From Lutraria lutraria (lineage: Eukaryota; Mollusca; Bivalvia; Venerida; Mactridae), in assembly GCA_964023205.1 (NCBI GenBank), contig OZ026845.1, positions 5,962,001 through 6,026,000 on the forward strand: 64,000 bases of DNA, read 5' to 3'. Numbering within the stretch: position 1 is the stretch's first letter; each line of letters begins with the position of its first letter. This document shows positions 57,401 to 64,000 of this stretch, piece after piece. Made by a program: the position numbers and the translations under genes. The notes under the pieces are model-generated. The model was not told where the DNA came from. It worked only from the letters and a program-made list of their open reading frames with translations, and did not search any database.

Positions 57401-60400
57401 CATCATTAAATGTTGAAATAAATTACATAAAAAAACGTTCTTTATGAAAAAAGAAAATTCTGCACCAGATTGGGAATTTTTTTCCTTTGAAATTGGGAAA
57501 ATGGAGAATTTGTTCGAATTGGGAAGGTCCCTTTTATGGGTACCAAACAAAGAAGGAAAAAAATCACTGTGCACACACTCTTCTGTTGTTTGCACTATTT
57601 ATGTATTGTGTTGCTGTCCCTCAATTCTGGTTCAGTGATCATAGTAAAAAAAGACATTTTTAAAAATTTTCTGTGTTTACAATTTTATACGATAGTGCAA
57701 GAACAGAAAACAACAAGATTTTGTTTTAAACTCGTAAATTCTCAAATGATATATATAAATCTAATGATAGAGAAAAGTATAATATATATGATCTAAAATC
57801 TCCATTCTGTCAGGTTTTAAATAATAGTTTACTTTAAAAACTAAACAACAATTGATAAAATAATGACTGTTTTATTAAAACATGTATACAATGTCGGGCA
57901 TGTTTCTACTGTGGTGTGAAAATGAAAAAGAGGAGTTGTATTTATAACTCTGGATTTCTTGATCAGTTTATGATATAGAGAAAGAAATAAGTACATTTCT
58001 AATATTGGCTGTCTTTCGGCTTTCTAACAAGGTTAATAATAGAACAATAGGCCAATAATTTATTGCAAAATAGCCATTTTAATAGCATGCGTCAAGAGAT
58101 TTTCCGCTATGCTTCGATACCGCATCGCTTAAATAATTCAATATCGATAAATTACTGATAATCTATACGCCAGCTAAGCCACGACACCATATTTTACAAT
58201 CTTTACGATTATTTAGGAAGTTGCATCTACCTCTAAATAAAACTACCTTAAATATTATTATTAAGTTGAATTAAAAAATATTTTTCTTTTTGTCCAAACC
58301 AGATCTGCCAGTCCATGAAATGGACACAAACATTCTTTTTGAGAAGTACACAGTCGAAGAAATACGGGGTATTGAGAAAAGAACAAGGTTTGTTTTCATA
58401 AATTAATATATCTACATTTGTAGTTAAAATGAAAATTTGGAAAATTTATAAATGTATGATTTATGTTTGTCCTTTTTCATTCAAAAAATCTAAATTTCAT
58501 GAGTAAAGGTTTTATTACTTGAAAATTAAAAAATCTGATTTAAATTATGAACTACAGTACAACCTCTCCATAGCGACCCTCTCTTGCGCAACAACTGTAA
58601 TGATATGCAACTTATAGTTTGGTATATACATCTTAGTAATAAATATGCATGTTAAGCATTGTAGGGATATACAGTAAAACCTCGATTATCCGAACACCGA
58701 TTATCCGAATACCCGGTATTATCCGAATAAAATCTACGGTCCCGATTACGTCTCTATATATTTCAAGTACAACGTTCCCCGGTTATACGAATCGGATTTT
58801 ACGAATACCTGGTGTAATCCGAATGCATTATTTGGTCCCTAAAGTTACAAATGCGCGTATTTTCACAACTATTATTCGAATCGTCAATTTAACAATGGCC
58901 GATTGAGAATTAAATGTCGTGTGACAAACAATGTGTCACATCAATTCATACACGAAGCGTGTCAACAGTTTAATTATCGTTAAGTTGACCATATTGTTTG
59001 TTACGCTTTTATACTAATCGCTACGAATATTACACTATGATCTTGGGTATAAAAAGTTAATATGCGTACGTACCTGCATGGTGATCTGTATGAACTTATT
59101 TGCATTTCAGCGTCAATAAAAAATTAAAAACAGATTCGAACACAGTTAAACAAAGCTAACTAGAATATGATGATTTAGTGAAAAAACGTACCAAACCTAA
59201 AAACATTACGTCTTCGATTCTTTAATTGTCCTAGAATGTTACGATAGCGATGCCTAGTCGATCGTTAGTAAGTGAAGTGAGAATGACATATTATTGTGTC
59301 GGATTGTGTTCTGCATAATCCATAAATGCGCGGATATTTATTTAACAATAATTATTGTTTCATTGGTTAACTCATATACATTCATAAAACAACGATAAAT
59401 AATAAGTGTTTGTTGTACATTTTATTTTATTCTTATTATCACTCAAATAAATAACGTCATGTTTACATACGAGAGTTAACTCCCTTGCAATATACGGACA
59501 GTACGGAATTTATCGTTTCCAACCAATACATTATACTGAAATGGATTATTCGAAATCATGGATTATCCGAATGATTTTTCAGGTCCCAATGATATTCGAA
59601 TAATCGGGGTTTTACTGTAGTTCGTACTTGTAAAGTTGTATCTTGTACCGTATATGTGTGGATTAAATGTGTTATAGAATCTATAATTTATTTGTTACTT
59701 ATTTGGAACAACTAATATTATAATAACAGCCTCCCTTCAACAACAGCATGATTTCCCCCTGCTGCATGATTTAACTATGTATTAAGTTAACCTTTCTCGA
59801 GCCTCTCAACGAAAACATAATTTTTGATAGTTCCTGAGGGAGTTGATTTGGAGAGGTTGCACTGTACAGTACTTGCATTAAAGTGTTGACATATTCTAGC
59901 ATTCTGAATACCTCTTTTTCTGTTTGTAGAGCTGACATTGAAAGAAAAAAGGAAGATCTTCGGACTATGGTTGGGTATGAGTTAATATTAAATTATCAGT
60001 GTAGATGGGAGGCCAATTTGCAATGACCATTTAAAGAACAATGAAAAGTGAAATCCTGCATTTTTGTGAAAAAATAAAAAGATCTTAAATTAGTATTAAG
60101 TACAAAAAAGTCATACAATTAAAATTTAGGCTCATTTATCCTCTGCTGACTTTGTAAATTAATGCATATTTTTTCAATCTGTTAGGGAGAGGTACAGAGA
60201 TTTGATTGAAGCTGCTGACACCATTGCTGAAATGAAGAACAGTGCTGAAAAAGTGAGTTTGAAAATAGATAAGTAATGTGCTAGACATGCTAAGTGATAA
60301 TTTTGACTTTATGCTTTTCTTTGTCATTAAAACTCAGACAAGGACAAGTGTAATGTTCCTCTGGTATTAAAATTGTATTGATGTGAGTTGTCATTGGCAA

Positions 60401-63208
60401 TTTTTATATACTAAATAAAAATATCCATGACTACAATAAGACATTTTGACCTGGTTTCAGTTATAAATAAAACAAAAACAAAAAATCAGATATCTCATTG
60501 TTACTTAGATTATCTTCTTAAAAGATATTTCATGACACTTCTTACTCTTTTCCAAGGTCATGTCCACAATTGGAAGAATTGATAACTTGTGTACTGAACT
60601 GAAGAACAGTCAGATGGTTAAAAGTTCTTCTTCACAGAACAAGAAGAAGCTAGAGGTTGAATCTAGGTAACTTGTTTTATTCCTGTATATTAGTTTATGA
60701 GTATAAGGGACCTATGTGGTCGATTTGTTATGATCATCATCTCCTTAACACTGTGAGGTTGAAATCCACTCGAGATTTTGTTCAACATGATGGGAATATA
60801 TTAATACAATTTCTACACGAAGGTAAAAAAATGTTGACTAGATTAATTATCTTACCCTTTGACTATAAAATTATGCTTGTATTATTTATATTTCTTTGTC
60901 TAAGGTACGATATTTATGTAATATCGGTGTTTTGCATTTAAACATTAGTTCAAACATTATGCATATTATGTAAGCATTATTGCCTCATGTAAAGATTTAT
61001 CTTGAATATTGGATTTCTTTCAGGAGAAAAGAAGAGGCAAAGTTCCATGAAGTCTCCTCACAAATCAAGTTACTTTTAGACATTCCAGAAAAGGTACAGA
61101 ATCTCCTTCATAATTATCTTGGTGTTCAGTGAGTTATGTACTTAGATAGTAAATTTTAATCTTGATTTAACTTGAAATTTCATGTTAATGTCAATTAGAT
61201 AATAAAAGTGGTAAATTCATTGCTAAGAATACAACATTGCTGGTAAAGCATTAATTTGAAGAAGTTGGAGGTATAAGGAAAATAATATTTTAGGCTAGGC
61301 ATGTGATAGTATAAATTTATGGGTTTACACTGTTAAGAAGGCCTTACTGTCCTGTTTTTCATACTTTTTGATGTCAGCTGGTCAGCCTGCATAATAAACA
61401 AGAGAGTTAATCACTGGTATTTGAACCTGGGTTAACATATTGAATATTAAATTTGTTGTTATAATGTACTTACAGATGTGGACATATCTAGACAGTGAAG
61501 ATTATCTGTCAGCCAGTAGACTGTATCTTCTAGCACAACACATTAATACCAGTCTACAATTAAATGCCCAGCATGCCTCTAGCTTCCTGAGCTGGTTCCC
61601 AGTTCTAAACAGACAATGGGCAGCAATCAGTCACTTCAAGTTTACTATACTGCAAGTGAGTCATGTTTTAATGTTTTCAATCATTGGTTATAGCAGTTTT
61701 TTAAAGTTATATCATAGTTAAAAACAGTTTCATTTAATTGTGCCAACCAGTTTAATAGCGTGGCCATTAAGTCTTCTGACCTTGGATTGATTTTGTCCGT
61801 ATCAATTTGTCTTCCACCTCAAACTTGAGTTATTCATTTTGAGAAGTCAGCACTTTTGTTGTAATAGTAGATTATAACCTACTTGTTTAATGATAATCTT
61901 AATTATTTTATTTTGTGTGGATAACATACTTAGTTAAAACCAATTTTCAATATGGTCCACATAACTGAACAATTCTATGTCTATATCTAATAGTGATTCT
62001 TGAAAAAGTGTTAAATCACCCAAAAAATGAAGTATTATTTAAATGAAAAAATTAAACCTCATGGAGGGATCCTTATATTGTAACTTATTGATTCTTTTAT
62101 TTCAGGGATGTCGTCAGATGATTAAGGAAACTACAGTATCAGACCAGGTAAGAATCTTGTATTATACCTGTTGAATTCTGACCAAACAATTTACTGACTA
62201 AATTTGTCTTCCCCATTTAATGCTTGCATTGTAATCCCTGTGCCACTTTCTTGTGAATCTTATAGGATGATTCTTCTCTGGGTCCAAGGTTATAAAACTT
62301 GAGATCAGTCCCCAAGCTCAAGTTTTATAACGTTGGGGTCTGATTGATCAACATTGTAAGTTGGCTCATACTTTGTTGAATTTCTTGTTAGTTTCATTGT
62401 TGAATTCTTTAAACAAATAAAGTACTCCTAAGTTACATGGGAGTTTAAAATAATTTGTTGATATTCATGTGTATTTTTTTTTCTTACAGAAAGTTGCTGA
62501 GTGTCTCTGTTCAATTCTTCTGTTGGAAAATTCGAATCCAAGACAAGTATTCAATGAATTTCTGTTAGCTAGAACAGTAAGTGTATTAATTATGTCATAT
62601 CTATCACTGCTGGTAGTCTGGTACTATGGCACTGTAAGTGCCACTACCAGGTACTGAATCTTTAGCAAATGAAGCTGTTGCAATTTGTTGGATGTACTTG
62701 ACTGAATGAAGGCCTCGGTCCAGTGGTTAGTGCAGTGGTTAGTTTACACCTGGCGTGTAACCTCACTGTTAAAGCTGTGAAAGTTGGCGAATGATCCTGA
62801 ATAAATTGCAAAGAAAAAAATATTTATTTAATTTTACAGATTTTATAGCAGAACAGAAAAATATAATGAGACATTATTTTTAGTATTATATAAAATTTCA
62901 TCATTCATAAAGACATACAGTATCTAAGACTACAACAAGCAAATTTTTACTCAATAATTTTAAGCATACCAGTACTGATAAATTAGTGTTGACACTTAAC
63001 AATGAATCTTGTTCAGTTGACACCTGAATTTTAATGTGATTTTTACTACTGTATTCATTATTTCAGTCTGCGATCCAACAACTATTCTCCATCAACAGTG
63101 AATCTATGAGTACTAAGGAACAGATATGTGCTGTTGTTTGTCTTATCAGCACCACCATACATCAGATTTATGGTGTTTTCTACACAGAGGCTGACAACAA
63201 TGATAATG
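54476..63208 (+). CDS. COG1: Conserved oligomeric Golgi complex subunit 1 (5' part, runs off the window)
   Basis: Ten exons join in phase to give the first 282 residues of a protein that is about 980 long in vertebrates. COG1 is part of the multisubunit tether for retrograde vesicles at the Golgi and helps connect the two lobes of the complex. Recognition rests on strongly conserved segments: LFEKYTVEEIRGIEKRTR, GERYRDLIEAADTI, QIKLLLDIPEK, YLSASRLYLL, AAISHFKFTIL, VSDQKVAECLCSILLLE, PRQVFNEFLLART. The N-terminal part is helical, as expected for a coiled-coil tethering subunit. No further exon is visible between 63,209 and 64,000, so the gene continues to the right. Introns carry several MITEs. 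Nothing suggests a pseudogene: all splice sites are GT..AG and the frame stays open. Confidence 0.95.
54495..58302 (+). other. COG1 intron 1
   Basis: A 3.8-kb intron with a poly-C tract near 54787, a short repeat built on CCGGACC/GGTCCAG motifs (about 56525-56630) and a cluster of AAATTGGGAA motifs (57245-57540). No gene was recognised on either strand. Confidence 0.6.
57245..57540 (+). repeat. Cluster of AAATTGGGAA motifs in COG1 intron 1
   Basis: CTGATTGGGAAAGG, CAAATTGGGAAAAT, CAAATTGGGAATCT, TAAATTGGGAATTT, CAGATTGGGAATTT, GAAATTGGGAAAAT and CGAATTGGGAAGG occur irregularly on one strand. Confidence 0.65.
58303..58387 (+). CDS. COG1: COG1 exon 2
   Basis: The acceptor is GTCCAAACCAG and the donor GTTTGT. 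It encodes LPVHEMDTNILFEKYTVEEI followed by RGIEKRT, the diagnostic N-terminal motif of COG1. Confidence 0.93.
58553..59866 (+). mobile_element. MITE family E split by a nested insertion, COG1 intron 2
   Basis: The left end TACAGTACAACCTCTCCATA stands at 58553. The rest of the family E body (CCTCCCTTCAACAACAGCAT) resumes at about 59730 and ends GAGAGGTTGCACTGTA. Confidence 0.7.
58672..59617. mobile_element. 946-bp non-autonomous Tc1/mariner (pogo-like) element
   Basis: Terminal inverted repeats CAGTAAAACCTCGATTATCC and GGATAATCG-like end ...CGGGGTTTTACTG, flanked by TA target duplications, with several internal ATTATCCGAAT copies. There is no transposase ORF. Confidence 0.8.
59930..59974 (+). 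CDS. COG1: COG1 exon 3
   Basis: A 45-base exon between TTTGTAG and GTATGA, encoding ADIERKKEDLRTMV with split codons at both ends. Confidence 0.92.
60186..60252 (+). CDS. COG1: COG1 exon 4
   Basis: Encodes ERYRDLIEAADTIAEMKNSA and EK. The acceptor is AATCTGTTAG and the donor GTGAGT. This is the most conserved block of the family's N-terminus. Confidence 0.94.
60557..60666 (+). CDS. COG1: COG1 exon 5
   Basis: The acceptor is CTTTTCCAAG and the donor GTAACT. It encodes VMSTIGRIDNLCTELKNSQM and a Ser/Lys-rich stretch that is variable in the family. Confidence 0.9.
61024..61093 (+). CDS. COG1: COG1 exon 6
   Basis: The acceptor is ATTTCTTTCAG and the donor GTACAG. It encodes RKEEAKFHEVSSQIKLLLDI and PEK, matching the conserved QIKLLL.IPEK block. 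Confidence 0.94.
61476..61655 (+). CDS. COG1: COG1 exon 7
   Basis: A 60-codon exon, phase 0 at both ends. It encodes MWTYLDSEDYLSASRLYLLA through AISHFKFTILQ. The acceptor is GTACTTACAG and the donor GTGAGT. Confidence 0.94.
62106..62147 (+). CDS. COG1: COG1 exon 8
   Basis: A 42-base exon encoding GCRQMIKETTVSDQ. The acceptor is TTTATTTCAG and the donor GTAAGA. Confidence 0.92.
62290..62330. repeat. Short perfect inverted repeat in COG1 intron 8
   Basis: TTATAAAACTTGAG and CTCAAGTTTTATAA flank ATCAGTCCCCAAG, forming a 14-bp stem hairpin. Confidence 0.8.
62490..62576 (+). CDS. COG1: COG1 exon 9
   Basis: Encodes KVAECLCSILLLENSNPRQV and FNEFLLART. The acceptor is a long T tract ending CTTACAG, the donor GTAAGT. 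Strongly conserved. Confidence 0.94.
63067..63208 (+). CDS. COG1: COG1 exon 10 (last exon in the window)
   Basis: The acceptor is CATTATTTCAG and the donor GTAATT. It encodes SAIQQLFSINSESMSTKEQI through YGVFYTEADNNDN, one base short of a codon, so the reading frame must continue in an exon beyond 64,000. Confidence 0.92.
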
Positions 63209-63310
63209 GTAATTGTTTTAGCTCAACTGTTTTCACTTTCAGTTGGTTGTAAACTATTTTCAACGATATTTCAGTAATGTACAGAGGTAGGTTTACCTTG
63301 ACTGTATTCT

Positions 63311-63624
63311 TACCAGTACTAAATTACCCTTCCACATATTCTAACCAGTACTAAATTACCCTTCCACATATTCTAACCAGTACTATATTACCCTTCCACA
63401 TATTCTAACCAGTACTAAATTACCCTTCCACATATTCTAACCAGTACTAAATTACCCTTCCACATATTCTAACCAGTACTAAATTACCCTTCCACATATT
63501 CTAACCAGTACTAAATTACCCTTCCACATATTCTAACCAGTACTAAATTACCCTTCCACATATTCTAACCAGTACTAAATTACCCTTCCACATATTCTAA
63601 CCAGTACTATATTACCCTTCCACA
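63311..63624 (+). repeat. 32-bp tandem array, 10 units, in the COG1 intron after exon 10
   Basis: Unit ACCAGTACTAAATTACCCTT plus CCACATATTCTA repeats with an exact 32-bp period. Two units have CTATATT in place of CTAAATT. Confidence 0.95.
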
Positions 63625-64000
63625 AGGAACTGGAAACTGTTCCACATATGGAAGAAAATCTATGGACGTTTAGTCATATTTTCATAGAAGGGTATGACTT
63701 GCCATGAAAGAAGCTGTCATAGTCATAACTTATATGGTGTAAAGTCCATTCAGGTAAATTGTTTCTGCATATAGAAACTTTTTCAACTTATGGTTGGGAC
63801 CTCAAAAGCTAGTTTACACCCCTGTAGCATTTCTTCAGACCAATATGAGGAGGTGCCCTCTGGGAGATTATGATTTGTTCTCTGTTTTTTGGATGGTCTT
63901 ATGTGTTAAGTTGGCTTAGGCAGATTAGAAGTAGAATTTTAGGGATGGTGGGATGTTAAGTGTGCGGAATTTTAGAAGTCCTTATCTATATTTCATAGAA
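63625..64000. other. COG1 intron sequence to the window edge
   Basis: No exon recognised. The next COG1 exon should begin by completing a codon after one base. Confidence 0.6.

Overview
This is a 64 kb piece of an AT-rich, intron-rich animal genome, most likely a bivalve mollusc. Three things point there: a secreted SOD-like, histidine-rich protein of the extrapallial-protein/HIP/pernin/cavortin type, which I know only from bivalves; an animal COG1 gene with short exons and GT..AG introns; and many small tRNA-headed SINEs and MITEs of the kind that fill mollusc genomes. No bacterial-style genes, operons, tRNA genes, rRNA genes or CRISPR arrays are visible. Nearly all long ORFs in the window are chance or repeat-derived.

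Layout. 1-27,360 holds no gene I can support, only a 5'-truncated non-LTR retrotransposon end, SINEs, MITE-like families, a 20-bp minisatellite and a 262-bp tandem duplication. 27,361-39,621 (minus strand) is a five-exon gene I assembled from splice sites and phases. It encodes a secreted 629-residue protein with a signal peptide, an AA15-type (chitin-binding type 4, LPMO) domain lacking both copper-binding histidines, a long basic linker with furin-like sites, and a C-terminal seven-cysteine domain resembling a Spatzle-type cystine knot. 43,815-49,829 (plus strand) is a complete six-exon gene for a 287-residue secreted SOD-like, histidine-rich metal-binding protein. 54,476 to the right edge (plus strand) is the 5' part of COG1, with ten exons seen and the 3' part outside the window. 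Introns and intergenic spaces are packed with small transposon families, several nested or foldback.

The AA15-like gene and the SOD-like gene are divergent neighbours (start codons 4.2 kb apart). Both encode secreted proteins built on an enzyme fold that has lost key catalytic residues. COG1 is an unrelated housekeeping gene of Golgi vesicle tethering. The main novelty is the pseudo-LPMO/cystine-knot fusion: one 1,063-nt exon carries both the end of the AA15 domain and the start of the knot domain, so the join does not rest on exon chaining alone. All gene models are by eye, without transcript or database support.
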